A stretch of 64,000 nucleotides of DNA from positions 795,327 to 859,326 of the forward strand of contig NZ_AQQV01000002.1 in assembly GCF_002088235.1 (NCBI RefSeq), given 5' to 3'. The position numbers were made by a program, and so were the translations under genes. The notes under the pieces are model-generated. The model was not told the DNA's origin, did no database searches, and worked only from the letters and a program-made list of their open reading frames with translations. This DNA comes from Oceanococcus atlanticus (GTDB lineage: Bacteria; Pseudomonadota; Gammaproteobacteria; Nevskiales; Oceanococcaceae). Shown here piece by piece: positions 8,425-17,920 of this stretch (the first letter of the stretch is position 1; each line of letters begins with the position of its first letter).

Positions 8425-11400
8425 TTATGCCTCCGTCATCACGTCGCGCAACTCACTGATGAGCTGCTGTTCCTGGTACGGCTTGATCAGATAGCGGTTG
8501 ACGCCAATGGCCTCGGCCCGCTCGCGGTGCTTATCCCCACTGCGCGAGGTGATCATGATGATCGGCAGATCAGCCAAGCGCTCGTTGTTGCGAATAAAGG
8601 TCGCCACTTCAAAACCGTCGACCTTGGGCATCTCGATATCCAGCAACACCGCATCCGGGCTTTCGGCCTGCAGCTGGGCGATCCCGTCCATACCGTCTTT
8701 CGCGGTGGCCACACGGTAACCATTACGCGTGAGCAGGCGTTCAGCAACACGTCGCATGGTGATGGAATCATCAATCACCATGACCAGCGGCACACGCTGC
8801 GCCGCGCCCTGTGCACCTTCGGCATCACCGCCGGCTTGCAAGGTCTTGAACAGGCGATCCTGAACCAGTGCCACCACATCCAGAATCAGCACCACTCGGC
8901 CGTCTGCCTGAATCGTGGCGCCAGTCACACCAACCACCGTACTGACCTGCGGGCCAGCCGTCTTGGTGACCAACTCACGACTGCCGAGCAATTGATCGAC
9001 CACAATAGCGACACGACGCTCGGAGATACCCATGCCCTCGCCACTGTGGACCAGTATCACCGGAACGTGATCGCGTTCATCGGCCGGCGCAGCATCCAAG
9101 CCCAGCAACTGACCCAGGTACCGCACGCGGTACTCCTGATCACCGTAGGCAAAGCGCTGGTCGTCGTCCATGTACGCCGCCAGATCATCACGCGGAATAC
9201 GCGCGATACCTTCGATGGTCGACAGCGGTGCGGCGTAAACCTCATCGGCCACCTGAACCAGCAGGGCCTGCGAGATCGCCAGTGACAACGGCAGACGAAT
9301 CACAAAACGGGCACCGTGACCGGTCTTGGAGTCCAGCTCCAAGGTACCGCCCAGCTGCTTCACCTCTGAAGAGACCACGTCCATACCCACACCGCGACCG
9401 GCATCCTGGGTCAGGGTCTGCGCGGTCGAAAAGCCCGGCTGGAAAATGAACTGGGCAAGCTCCGCTTCACTCAGCTCGGCATCCCCGCCCATCAACCCAC
9501 GCTCAATGGCCTTTTCACGAATGCGGGAAAAATCCAGACCCGCACCATCATCGCGGATTTCGATAGCCAGCTTTGAGCCATCGCGCGTCAGGCTGATCGA
9601 CATACGACCGACCGGCGCCTTGCCGGCAGCGCTGCGCACATCAGGTGTCTCGATCCCATGAATGACGCAGTTGCGCACCACGTGCTCAATCACTGGCGTC
9701 ATGCGCTCAAGCACATTGCGGTCCATCTCCGCCTCGATGCCCTGAAGCTGCAACTCCACCTGTTTGCCGTGCTCACCAGCGGTTTGGCGGGCCACACGCT
9801 GCAAGCGCTGGACCTGGCGTGAGAATGGCACCATCAGCGTACCCATCAGGCCTTGCTGAACCGAGGTATTCACCCGCCCCTGCTGCAGCAGCAAGGTGTC
9901 GGTTTCGCTGACCACGTCGGTCATGGTGGCATGCAGACTGAACAAGTCAGTCACCGACTCGGACAAGGCGCGGGTCAACTCCTGCATGCGCGAGTAACGG
10001 TCCATCTCCAGCGGATCGAACTCTTCGCCGTAGCGGTCACTCTCGCCCTCTTCCGACTGCAAACCCTGGGTCCGCGATTGAATCTGCGCGTCCGTTTCCG
10101 ATTCCAGCATGCGCAGCTGATCACGAATACGTGCAATGGTCTGCTCGACCTCACGCAGCTGACCGGAGAAGGCTGACACCTGGCGCTCCAGACGCGAGCG
10201 GTAAATACTGATCTCGCCGGCTTCGTTGAGCATGCTGTCGAGCTGCTCCACGCTGACGCGTGCAGTCTCCCGGCGGATCGCAGCCAGGCGCTCATCCTGC
10301 GGGGCTTCCCACTGCAGTTCACGCGACCACGCTCGCGGCTGAATATCATCCAGCGCATCACTGCGGTAATCGTAGTCTCCCGGCAATTCCAGCACCGGAT
10401 GCGGTGACGGCGCATCGCCACTTTCGGCAGGACTTGCATGGCCTGCAGCAGCCTGCGCCATATGCTGATGGAAAGTGTCGGAGGAGCCTTGCAGCCGCTC
10501 TAGCAGTGCCGGGGTGGCACTTTGACCCTCACGACTGACCGCCTCCAGCTCTGACTCAAGATCATGAACATCGTCGCCCAGACGCGCCAGGCCAGCCATG
10601 CGCGCACCACCCTTCAAGGTGTGCAAAACGCGCAGTATTTCCGCCAAAGCATCCCCATCCTGGGGTTGCTCGGCCCAACGACCGCGGGCAGCATCGAAGG
10701 CTTCCATCAATTCCTGCGCTTCAGGCAGGAAGATTTCGACCATCTCCTGATCCGCACCTGCCGGCGCCTCGGCACCGAAATCCACGGTCGAGAAGGTCAC
10801 GCTATCGCTTGCACTGTCCGCGCGCGGCGGCATGACAAACGGACTTTCGGCCCCGCTTTCGGTCTCAGTTGGAGCCTGCGATGCGGCTTGCACATCAACC
10901 GACTCGAACTCCGCCTGGCTGGACGATGCCTCGCTGAGCAGGTCATCCAGCAACTCACGTGCACCCAGCGGTTGGCGGCCTTGTTTAACCTCGTCAATCA
11001 GCTGATGCAGACCGTCAATAGCCTGATGCAGGCGACCAAAGGTTTGCGAATCCGCCTGCTCGCCCTGCTCGATGCGGGCAAACATGCTTTCCATCTGATG
11101 CGCAACCGCCCCCATGCTGTTGAGCCCGGCCATACGTGCGCCACCTTTAAAGGTGTGCAACTGCCGCTGCAACTCGCGAAGCGGTTCGCGCGCCTGTGTG
11201 TCGGCCTCCCAATCGGAGAAGTGCCGATCCATCGACTCAAGCAGTTCCTGGGCTTCCGCCTGAAACATATCGAGTATCTCTGCATCGGCCGGCCACACGT
11301 CCTCGACCACAGAGTAGTCATCCTCGTCCGCGGCGCTATCAACCGGGCTTGATGAGCCGGAGTCCGGTGGCACGCTGTGCGCCGGGGCCTCGTCAAGCAG

Positions 11401-14376
11401 CAAATCCGGAGTGCCGGAATCAAGCTCGAGATCCATTGCAGCCGGCGGTTCCTGCGCGCTCAACGTGAGCGCGGCATCAGCCTCGTCATCGGCCAGCACA
11501 AGCTCAAACTCAGGCTCAGGCCCAGCCCCGGACAAAGCCGCCAGGGCCACCGACGGATCGGCATCGCGCCCTTCGCGGAATTCATCCAGCAAGTCGTAGG
11601 TTGCGAGCACGCAACGACCAATCCGATCGAACAGAGCCTGATCAAGCTGCGTGAGCTGACCGTCGATGACGCTCTTCATCAAGGCATCCAGCGCCTCACC
11701 GACTTGGCCCAGACCCATACCACCCGCGGTGCGGGCACTGCCTTTGATGGTGTGGAAAATGCGTTGCAGATTGTGCTGCGTCGTAGCGGAGTCCGGCTGC
11801 GTCGTCCAGTTTTTCAACTCAGCTTCGGCCTGACCAAGCAGCTCGGCCGCCTCTTCGGCGAAGATCGAAGCCAATTCAAGATCAACGCCACCACGGTCGG
11901 CCTGCAAGCCAGCCAAACGTTCAGTCAGTTCAGCTTCCAGCGCTTCATCACGCTCAATCACAGCGCCTGACGTCGCCGCGTCCAGCTGCGTGCTCATGCG
12001 CCCACAAACGCGCTCCAGCAGGTCTGCAGGCATGGGCTGATTGCACGCTCTGAGGCCCTGAACCAACCGTTCGGCAGTTTCGGCGAGCTGTGCCAGCGCA
12101 TCCACGCCGGCGGTCGCAGCGCCACCACGCAGGGTATGCAAGGCGCGCTCCAGATCCTGATCCGCAACCACCTCGGCATTGTCATGTGCGCGCGCTGCGA
12201 GCATCTGAAGCTCACCGGCCGCATCGTCCTTGAAGATCGCCATGACCTCTGCAGCATCGTCGTCACTGGTTTCACCCAGCGCCGCGCGTGCTTTTTGCTG
12301 CATCGGCTGAACCAGTTCCAGTGCTGATTCGCCTTCGGCGAAACGCCGCACGATTTCCGGCAACAAGCCCACGGCGTCGCTGATCAGGCTGGAAATCTCG
12401 CCGCTCAGCGGCAAGGCTCCGTCCAGACAACGATTGAGCATGTCCTCAATCGACCAGGCAAATTCACCGATCTCACTGGCCCCAACCATGCGGCCACTGC
12501 CCTTGAGGGTATGGAACGCACGGCGCACGGTGGCAAGCACATCAGGATCAGACGGATTTTGTGCCCAGCGTGGCATGGCGGCATCCAGCTCGGCCATCAC
12601 CTCACGCGATTCTTCAATGAAGATTTCGCGGAATTCAGGATCAATATCCTGTGCAACCGGTGCCGCGCTGACTTCCTCAATCGGCTCAGCCGCCACACCC
12701 TGGTTAAGGGTGTCCTCGAAGGCGCTCAGATAACCTTCAACCTCATCCAGCAAATGCTCGGCATTGGGTTGCTTTTCCTTGAGCGCCTCAAGGTAGTACT
12801 CCACGCCGGCAATCACGTCCGCGAGACGGTCAGCCAGCACGCCACGTTGGCGCGCCGGCGCAACACGCTCGGCCACCAGCAGGCTTTGAATGCTGCGGAT
12901 CACGCGGGTCGGATGGTCGCTACCGATCAACTCGAAACCGGAGGCCATTTCAACTAGCATGTCTCGGGCACTGGCCAACGAGGACTCCTGTCCACGCGCG
13001 ATGTACTGATCCAGTTCGCTCTTGATACGACTGATGTTGACCAGTGATTCGCGCAACACGGCGCTGACACCCTCACGCAAGTCCTGGTGAGCGCTTTCGT
13101 CCACCAGCGTGTCACGCCCAGGCGGCATCAATTCCGCCTCCAGGCCCTGTTCGATGCGGATCAGGGTTTCAGCCACATCCAGCCAGGCTGCCTCGTCATT
13201 GCTGCCTTGCAGCGCCGCGACGGTTTCAGCTTGTGAACGGGCCAGCTGGCCGAGCGCATCCAGCCCCAGAACCATCAAGGTCGATGAAACGGACTCCAAA
13301 CGCCCGACCAGACTTTCGCTGACATCACCCAGGGTTTGCGAGCGCAAGGCCAGGTCAATGCTGTCTTTGATGTCACTGAGGTTGTGGCGAATCTCGCGCG
13401 TCACCGTTTGCAGCGAGTCAATGCTGGGCTGCGACAAGCGCTCCCGCAAAGCCTGCAACCGGGTGTAGGTCACATCCGCGCCACCCAGTGCGAATTCCTC
13501 TCGAATCCGCTCAACAATGAGATTCGGCTCTTCGGCCAGAGTGCCCAGATGCATACATTGCGCACCCAGCCGGCCTGCCGCTTTGGCAATGGCATCCTCA
13601 CCATTGGCCGCCAAGGCTTTGGCGCATTGCCCGGCCTTGGAAATTAACTTGTGGACGTCCGGGTTGGCCAGCTCGGGTTCTGTGGCCAACACTTCGCACA
13701 TCAGCGTCACGCCCTGCCAGCACAGGTAAACCTGCGAGTCGCGCGCCACACTGGCCAGCTGCCCGGCTGCCTTGCCCAGAACCTGCAAGGACTTTTCCCG
13801 CTGCACATCGCGGATCACACCGAGCACGGCCTTCTGCATCACCGGCGCAGTCTTGCGCGCCAGCGCCTGAGACATGCCGGGTTTGCGACGGGCGGGATCA
13901 TCCGGCGGCAATACCGCCACACCACGTACATCCATGAAACGGCTGAACAGTACGGCCCTTGATTGGCCCTGAGCACCGCGTGCAACCCTCAGATCATTGA
14001 TATTCGGCGCAAACACCAGGGGGTGGTCGGTTTCGCCGTGAGCCAGCAACTCGATGTAATCGGAGACCTGCAACGTCGCCGCCACCAGCGCGGCAAAGTT
14101 AGCCTCGCCATCCTCGACCGGCGTGTTGATGGCGAATTGCACCGTCTCGACCATTTCGCTGGCGAGCAGATACACGCTGTAGCACTGAATGACGGAAGCA
14201 ATGTTGGCGATCTGACGCAGCTCGCTGACACATTGTTCGAGCAGCGCAACATGCTCCGGGCCATCTTCCAGATAGCTCTCTATCAGACCGCGCGCCCGCT
14301 GAAGGCCTTGTCCCAGATCTCCTTGAACCCAGAACAGCCCCCGATTGACGTCGCTTTGGGGTCCTTTCACATTCAT
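8425..14376 (-). CDS. chpA: ChpA/PilL-type hybrid chemotaxis histidine kinase controlling type IV pili
   Basis: This very large CheA-like kinase has about 1983 residues. The ATG at 14376 is chosen over a GTG at 14382 because an AGGGGG ribosome binding site is well spaced from it. Five phosphotransfer (HPt) domains carry the H-T-x-[KR]-G core with histidines near residues 623, 747, 875, 1074 and 1253. A dimerisation/ATPase module follows, with VVRNCVIHGIE near 1571, then DDGAGLD and GRGVGMDVV. After it come a CheW-like domain and a C-terminal receiver (phospho-acceptor in LLDIEMP near 1911). In Pseudomonas, ChpA with PilG, PilH, PilI and PilJ controls pilus-dependent motility and surface sensing. 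The N-terminal 600 residues may hide degenerate Xpt domains. It follows pilI after 13 bases. Confidence 0.95.
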   Translation of the reverse strand: MNVKGPQSDVNRGLFWVQGDLGQGLQRARGLIESYLEDGPEHVALLEQCVSELRQIANIASVIQCYSVYLLASEMVETVQFAINTPVEDGEANFAALVAATLQVSDYIELLAHGETDHPLVFAPNINDLRVARGAQGQSRAVLFSRFMDVRGVAVLPPDDPARRKPGMSQALARKTAPVMQKAVLGVIRDVQREKSLQVLGKAAGQLASVARDSQVYLCWQGVTLMCEVLATEPELANPDVHKLISKAGQCAKALAANGEDAIAKAAGRLGAQCMHLGTLAEEPNLIVERIREEFALGGADVTYTRLQALRERLSQPSIDSLQTVTREIRHNLSDIKDSIDLALRSQTLGDVSESLVGRLESVSSTLMVLGLDALGQLARSQAETVAALQGSNDEAAWLDVAETLIRIEQGLEAELMPPGRDTLVDESAHQDLREGVSAVLRESLVNISRIKSELDQYIARGQESSLASARDMLVEMASGFELIGSDHPTRVIRSIQSLLVAERVAPARQRGVLADRLADVIAGVEYYLEALKEKQPNAEHLLDEVEGYLSAFEDTLNQGVAAEPIEEVSAAPVAQDIDPEFREIFIEESREVMAELDAAMPRWAQNPSDPDVLATVRRAFHTLKGSGRMVGASEIGEFAWSIEDMLNRCLDGALPLSGEISSLISDAVGLLPEIVRRFAEGESALELVQPMQQKARAALGETSDDDAAEVMAIFKDDAAGELQMLAARAHDNAEVVADQDLERALHTLRGGAATAGVDALAQLAETAERLVQGLRACNQPMPADLLERVCGRMSTQLDAATSGAVIERDEALEAELTERLAGLQADRGGVDLELASIFAEEAAELLGQAEAELKNWTTQPDSATTQHNLQRIFHTIKGSARTAGGMGLGQVGEALDALMKSVIDGQLTQLDQALFDRIGRCVLATYDLLDEFREGRDADPSVALAALSGAGPEPEFELVLADDEADAALTLSAQEPPAAMDLELDSGTPDLLLDEAPAHSVPPDSGSSSPVDSAADEDDYSVVEDVWPADAEILDMFQAEAQELLESMDRHFSDWEADTQAREPLRELQRQLHTFKGGARMAGLNSMGAVAHQMESMFARIEQGEQADSQTFGRLHQAIDGLHQLIDEVKQGRQPLGARELLDDLLSEASSSQAEFESVDVQAASQAPTETESGAESPFVMPPRADSASDSVTFSTVDFGAEAPAGADQEMVEIFLPEAQELMEAFDAARGRWAEQPQDGDALAEILRVLHTLKGGARMAGLARLGDDVHDLESELEAVSREGQSATPALLERLQGSSDTFHQHMAQAAAGHASPAESGDAPSPHPVLELPGDYDYRSDALDDIQPRAWSRELQWEAPQDERLAAIRRETARVSVEQLDSMLNEAGEISIYRSRLERQVSAFSGQLREVEQTIARIRDQLRMLESETDAQIQSRTQGLQSEEGESDRYGEEFDPLEMDRYSRMQELTRALSESVTDLFSLHATMTDVVSETDTLLLQQGRVNTSVQQGLMGTLMVPFSRQVQRLQRVARQTAGEHGKQVELQLQGIEAEMDRNVLERMTPVIEHVVRNCVIHGIETPDVRSAAGKAPVGRMSISLTRDGSKLAIEIRDDGAGLDFSRIREKAIERGLMGGDAELSEAELAQFIFQPGFSTAQTLTQDAGRGVGMDVVSSEVKQLGGTLELDSKTGHGARFVIRLPLSLAISQALLVQVADEVYAAPLSTIEGIARIPRDDLAAYMDDDQRFAYGDQEYRVRYLGQLLGLDAAPADERDHVPVILVHSGEGMGISERRVAIVVDQLLGSRELVTKTAGPQVSTVVGVTGATIQADGRVVLILDVVALVQDRLFKTLQAGGDAEGAQGAAQRVPLVMVIDDSITMRRVAERLLTRNGYRVATAKDGMDGIAQLQAESPDAVLLDIEMPKVDGFEVATFIRNNERLADLPIIMITSRSGDKHRERAEAIGVNRYLIKPYQEQQLISELRDVMTEA

Positions 14377-14389
14377 ACCCACCCCCTAC

Positions 14390-14956
14390 TCACGCGCTCG
14401 CGTTCTGGAACACATCAGCCAAAGCCAGCTTCATGAAGCTGAACACCAGATACGCCTGCTGATCGCGCACGAAACTGCCCAGCAGGAATTCCTGCCAGTT
14501 GGCCGATTGCTTGGTTACCAGGTCGTTACGCTGTTCATGACTGGCAAATCGCCGGTAGCCGCTGACGCTGTCAACCAGAAAACCGGCCGGAATTTCCTCG
14601 GAATTGAGCACCATGAAACGGCTGCTACGCGAAACCACGCTGGGCTCGCCGTCGAGCAGCTGGCGCAGATCAATCAGCGGCAACAAACTGCCGCGCACGT
14701 TCGCGATACCCAACAGCCAGGATTTGGCATTCGGCACACGCGAATAGGCGGGCACGGTAATCACTTCACGAATTTCACGCTGCGGTGCAAGCAGGGAAAA
14801 CTCACCCAGCCGAAACCCCAACCCGACCCAGGCATCGCTGGCATCCGTGCCGCCCACGTCGGTAAAGCGTGTTTGTAAACGCTGATCCAGCTCAACCAGG
14901 AGGCGGAACGGTTGATCAGCCAGCGCCCGGAGTTCTTGAACGTCGGAACTGAGCAT
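14390..14956 (-). CDS. pilI: PilI, CheW-like coupling protein
   Basis: This 188-residue single-domain CheW homologue is of the usual PilI length. It couples the PilJ receptor to the ChpA kinase. CheW features include LLAPQREIREVI, WLLGIANVRGSLLPLIDLR and a final FVRDQQAYLVFSF. It lies between pilG (4 bases upstream) and chpA. In Pseudomonas pilH precedes pilI and pilJ and pilK follow it; here pilH and pilJ are about 7 kb away on the other strand and I see no pilK. Confidence 0.92.
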   Translation of the reverse strand: MLSSDVQELRALADQPFRLLVELDQRLQTRFTDVGGTDASDAWVGLGFRLGEFSLLAPQREIREVITVPAYSRVPNAKSWLLGIANVRGSLLPLIDLRQLLDGEPSVVSRSSRFMVLNSEEIPAGFLVDSVSGYRRFASHEQRNDLVTKQSANWQEFLLGSFVRDQQAYLVFSFMKLALADVFQNASA

Positions 14957-14960
14957 GACG

Positions 14961-15365
14961 CTATCCCGCGCGACTGGGTTTATGTGACTCGACCGCAGCG
15001 ATCAGTTCATCGCGCGTGAAGGGCTTGGTCAGATAGTGATCCGAGCCGACGATGCGCCCGCGCGCCCGGTCAAAGAGCCCATCCTTGGAAGACAGCATGA
15101 TCACCGGCGTTTTGGCAAAGCGCGGATTGCCCTTGATCAGCGCGCATGTCTGATAACCATCCAGACGCGGCATCATGATGTCGACGAAAATAAGATCCGG
15201 TTTGAGCTCGGCAATCTTGGCCAGGGCCTCATACCCATCGGTCGCCGCAGACACCTCACACCCGGCCCGGGACAGCAGGCTTTCGGCTGTCTTTCTGATG
15301 GTTTTGGAATCGTCCACCACCATCACGCGTACACCCGCCAAATCGTCCACTTGACTGTCTGCCAC
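14961..15365 (-). CDS. pilG: PilG, CheY-like response regulator of twitching motility
   Basis: This 134-residue single receiver domain closely matches PilG: VMVVDDSKTIRKTAE, the phospho-acceptor Asp in FVDIMMPRLDGYQT, PVIMLSSKDG and YLTKPF. In the Pil-Chp pathway PilG is phosphorylated by ChpA and promotes pilus extension and cAMP signalling. The start is GTG at 15365, supported by a strong AAGGGGGAG ribosome binding site. It is the first gene of the leftward chp operon and is divergent from gshB, as in Pseudomonas. Confidence 0.95.
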   Translation of the reverse strand: MADSQVDDLAGVRVMVVDDSKTIRKTAESLLSRAGCEVSAATDGYEALAKIAELKPDLIFVDIMMPRLDGYQTCALIKGNPRFAKTPVIMLSSKDGLFDRARGRIVGSDHYLTKPFTRDELIAAVESHKPSRAG

Positions 15366-15561
15366 CGAAGCTCCCCCTTAACTCTTCCGTGTACGCCGAT
15401 GGGCTTCAAACAAAGGCGCAATCGCAATTCCAGATTGCCTGTTTTAGCACAGGCGGCAACGCTCTGTCGCTGCCGCCGCAGCGCCGGGTTTTCTGTGCGC
15501 CAAGCGGTGTCCCGGTAGAATGCGCGGCCATGTTCCATCACACGCCCAGAAGCGACCGCCG

Positions 15562-16545
15562 ATGAACGTCGAAAACACCTCCCGCTTGCGCCGCCTTGGC
15601 ATCGTCATGGACCCGATCAGCGCGATCAAACCGGCCAAGGACACCAGCCTTGCATTGCTGCTTGAGGCCCAGGCTCGCGGTTACGAGCTGCACTATCTGG
15701 AAATGGCCGATCTGTTTCTTGATGGGGGTCGAGCCGGCGGCTCATCGCGCCCACTGCGCGTGCGCGACTCGCTGGATGACTGGTACAGCCTGGAAGACCG
15801 CCAATCGATATGGCTGGACGAACTTGATGTCATCCTGATGCGCAAGGATCCACCCTTCGATCAGGAATTCCTCTACGCCACGCAAATTCTCGACGTGGCT
15901 CAACGGGCTGGGGCACGGGTGGTCAACGACCCGGGTGCGCTACGCGATTTCAACGAAAAACTGGCCCTGGCACGTTATCCGCAGTTCACCGCACCCACCC
16001 GGGTGGATCGCGACATGGGGCGCTTGAGAGCCTTCGTTGCCGAACACGACGACACGGTCATCAAGCCACTGGATGGCATGGGCGGGGCCTCCATTTTTCG
16101 CCTGCGCAGTGACGACCCCAATCTGGGCGTGGTGCTGGAAACGCTGACTCACCATGGGCAGCGCTACGCGATGATTCAAAAATATCTGCCGGCCATCCGT
16201 GAAGGTGACAAGCGCATACTGGTCATCAACGGAGAACCCTGGCCCTACGCTCTGGCGCGCATTCCGGCCGAGGGCGAATCACGCGGCAATCTCGCTGCCG
16301 GCGGGCGTGGCGTTGGCCGTGAGTTGTCGCCCCGTGATCGCGAGATCGCCGAAACGCTGGGCCCTGATCTTCGTGCGCGCGGCTTGTTGTTTGTTGGCCT
16401 GGATGTGATCGGCGATCACCTGACCGAGGTTAATGTCACCAGCCCAACCTGCGTACGTGAGTTGGACAAGCAGTACGGCAGCAATATCAGTGCACGCTTG
16501 TTTGATGCGCTTGAGGCTGATCTCGACAGCGCTTCGCGCGCATGA
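15562..16545 (+). CDS. gshB: Glutathione synthetase
   Basis: This 327-residue ATP-grasp enzyme joins glycine to gamma-glutamylcysteine. Family features include GIVMDPI near the N-terminus, LRKDPPFD-like MRKDPPFDQEF, NDPGALRDFNEKL, the glycine-rich DGMGGASIF and TEVNVTSPT near the end. The ATG at 15562 gives the usual length; longer in-frame starts upstream add a non-conserved tail. It is the first gene of a long rightward operon: its stop overlaps apbE. A TAGAAT sequence at 15516-15521 is a possible -10 element without a clear -35. Confidence 0.95.
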   Translation: MNVENTSRLRRLGIVMDPISAIKPAKDTSLALLLEAQARGYELHYLEMADLFLDGGRAGGSSRPLRVRDSLDDWYSLEDRQSIWLDELDVILMRKDPPFDQEFLYATQILDVAQRAGARVVNDPGALRDFNEKLALARYPQFTAPTRVDRDMGRLRAFVAEHDDTVIKPLDGMGGASIFRLRSDDPNLGVVLETLTHHGQRYAMIQKYLPAIREGDKRILVINGEPWPYALARIPAEGESRGNLAAGGRGVGRELSPRDREIAETLGPDLRARGLLFVGLDVIGDHLTEVNVTSPTCVRELDKQYGSNISARLFDALEADLDSASRA

Positions 16546-17567
16546 AGCAAACAATCATCGGGCTGGCCCTGTGCGCAGTTCTGGCGTGGGGCGTTTGGCA
16601 GCAACGTCCGGAGCCGGTTCACAATGACGTTGTGCACCGCGAACTGTTCGCACTCGGCACGCTGATTCAGATTTCAGTCGCTGGCCACATCGAACCCGCA
16701 GTGATGAATCAGGCGCAAGCGGCACTGACCGACCTTGAGACGCGCTGGTCGGTGCTCGGCGACGGCGATCTGGCGCAGCTCAATAAGACACTCCAAACTC
16801 AAACGAGCGCGCCTCTGCCATCCACACTTCAGGCTGGATTCGCAGCAGCACGTCAGCTGTGCCTGGACAGCGGCGGCCGCTTCGACCCGGGCGTCGGCGA
16901 CCTGGTTCGGTTGTGGGGCTTCGATGACGAGGACCACTTCCGAACCACGCCACCGCCAGCGGATCAACTCAACGCCGCGCTACAGCAACGCAGCAGCCTA
17001 TGCGACAGCCACATCGACCCACAGACGGTGGTGGTGGATCAGGTGCCCGCGCGCTTCGATTTCGGAGCCTCGGCCAAAGGACGCGCGGTCGATGAGGTCA
17101 TTGCCTTGCTTCAGGCTGCCGGCATCCACAACGCCATCATCAACGCAGGTGGCGATATCAAAGTAATCGGTCGACGCGCACAACGGGCATGGCGTATCGG
17201 CATCCGGCACCCACGCCCGGTGGACGGGCGCACCATGCTGGCTTCACTCCAAGTTCACGACGGCGAAGCCATCTTCACCTCCGGCGACTACGAGCGCTTC
17301 TTTATCGATAACGGGGTGCGTTACCACCACATTCTTGATCCACGCACCGGCTTACCCGCCATGGGCAGCCAATCGGCCACCGTCCTGCACAGCAGTGCGG
17401 AACGCGCCGACGCCGCGGCAACAGCCCTGTTTGTGGCCGGCGCACAGGATGCTGCCAGCGTGATGCAACAGATGGGCGTGGACAGCTGGCTGCTGGTCGA
17501 CGCCAACGGCCGCCTTCACGCCAGTGATGCCATGCGCGCCCGAATTCCGGATCTGGCGAGCCAGTGA
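16542..17567 (+). CDS. apbE: ApbE, FAD:protein FMN transferase
   Basis: This 341-residue protein carries an N-terminal membrane/signal segment (residues about 4-20) with no valid lipobox, so it is probably exported and anchored. ApbE moves FMN from FAD onto a threonine of periplasmic flavoproteins. Signatures include FDFGASAKGRAVDEV, NAGGDIKVIG, HHILDPRTGLPA and the Mg-binding ADAAATALFVAG. It overlaps gshB by four bases and the NusG_II gene by four bases. No FMN-binding target domain is encoded in the window, so its clients lie elsewhere (for example Rnf or Nqr subunits; inference). Confidence 0.93.
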   Translation: MKQTIIGLALCAVLAWGVWQQRPEPVHNDVVHRELFALGTLIQISVAGHIEPAVMNQAQAALTDLETRWSVLGDGDLAQLNKTLQTQTSAPLPSTLQAGFAAARQLCLDSGGRFDPGVGDLVRLWGFDDEDHFRTTPPPADQLNAALQQRSSLCDSHIDPQTVVVDQVPARFDFGASAKGRAVDEVIALLQAAGIHNAIINAGGDIKVIGRRAQRAWRIGIRHPRPVDGRTMLASLQVHDGEAIFTSGDYERFFIDNGVRYHHILDPRTGLPAMGSQSATVLHSSAERADAAATALFVAGAQDAASVMQQMGVDSWLLVDANGRLHASDAMRARIPDLASQ

Positions 17568-17920
17568 CCCACGCAGACCGCATACTGCTGTTGCTGCTGC
17601 TGGTCGCGGTCGGAGCCTTGTTCCGGGTGTACTGGACGCCGCCCAAACCCGCCACCCAGGCTGTGCTGACCGGACCACAGCAACGCCTGAACCTAAACCT
17701 GGATGAGAATACTCAGGTGCATATCCATGGCCCGTTAGGCGATAGCGTGCTGGAGGTGGTCGATGGCGGCGTCCGCTTCGTATCATCACCGTGCCGGCAC
17801 CAGATCTGCGTGCGTTCAGGCTGGCACCGCAGTGCCGGCGCGGTCGCCGCCTGTGTGCCCAATCGCATCAGCCTGGTTTTGAGCGGCGGCGAGCGTGAGT
17901 TCGATGCAATCAGCTACTGA
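17564..17920 (+). CDS. NusG domain II-containing small exported protein
   Basis: This 118-residue protein has one N-terminal hydrophobic segment (residues about 7-22) and then a NusG domain II-like fold with SSPCRHQICVRSG and AACVPNRISL. The cysteine spacing C-x3-C ... C is typical of this family. The GTG start overlaps the apbE stop (GTGA). The family often lies between ApbE and a Gx-type transporter in operons linked to extracytoplasmic flavin or electron transfer. Its biochemical role is not established. The next gene begins within its 3' end. Confidence 0.85.
   Translation: MTHADRILLLLLLVAVGALFRVYWTPPKPATQAVLTGPQQRLNLNLDENTQVHIHGPLGDSVLEVVDGGVRFVSSPCRHQICVRSGWHRSAGAVAACVPNRISLVLSGGEREFDAISY

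Noticed and set aside
8527..14436. Several long rightward frames opposite chpA
   Set aside because: They are shadows caused by GC-rich codon bias in a very long leftward gene; none has a recognisable domain or ribosome binding site.
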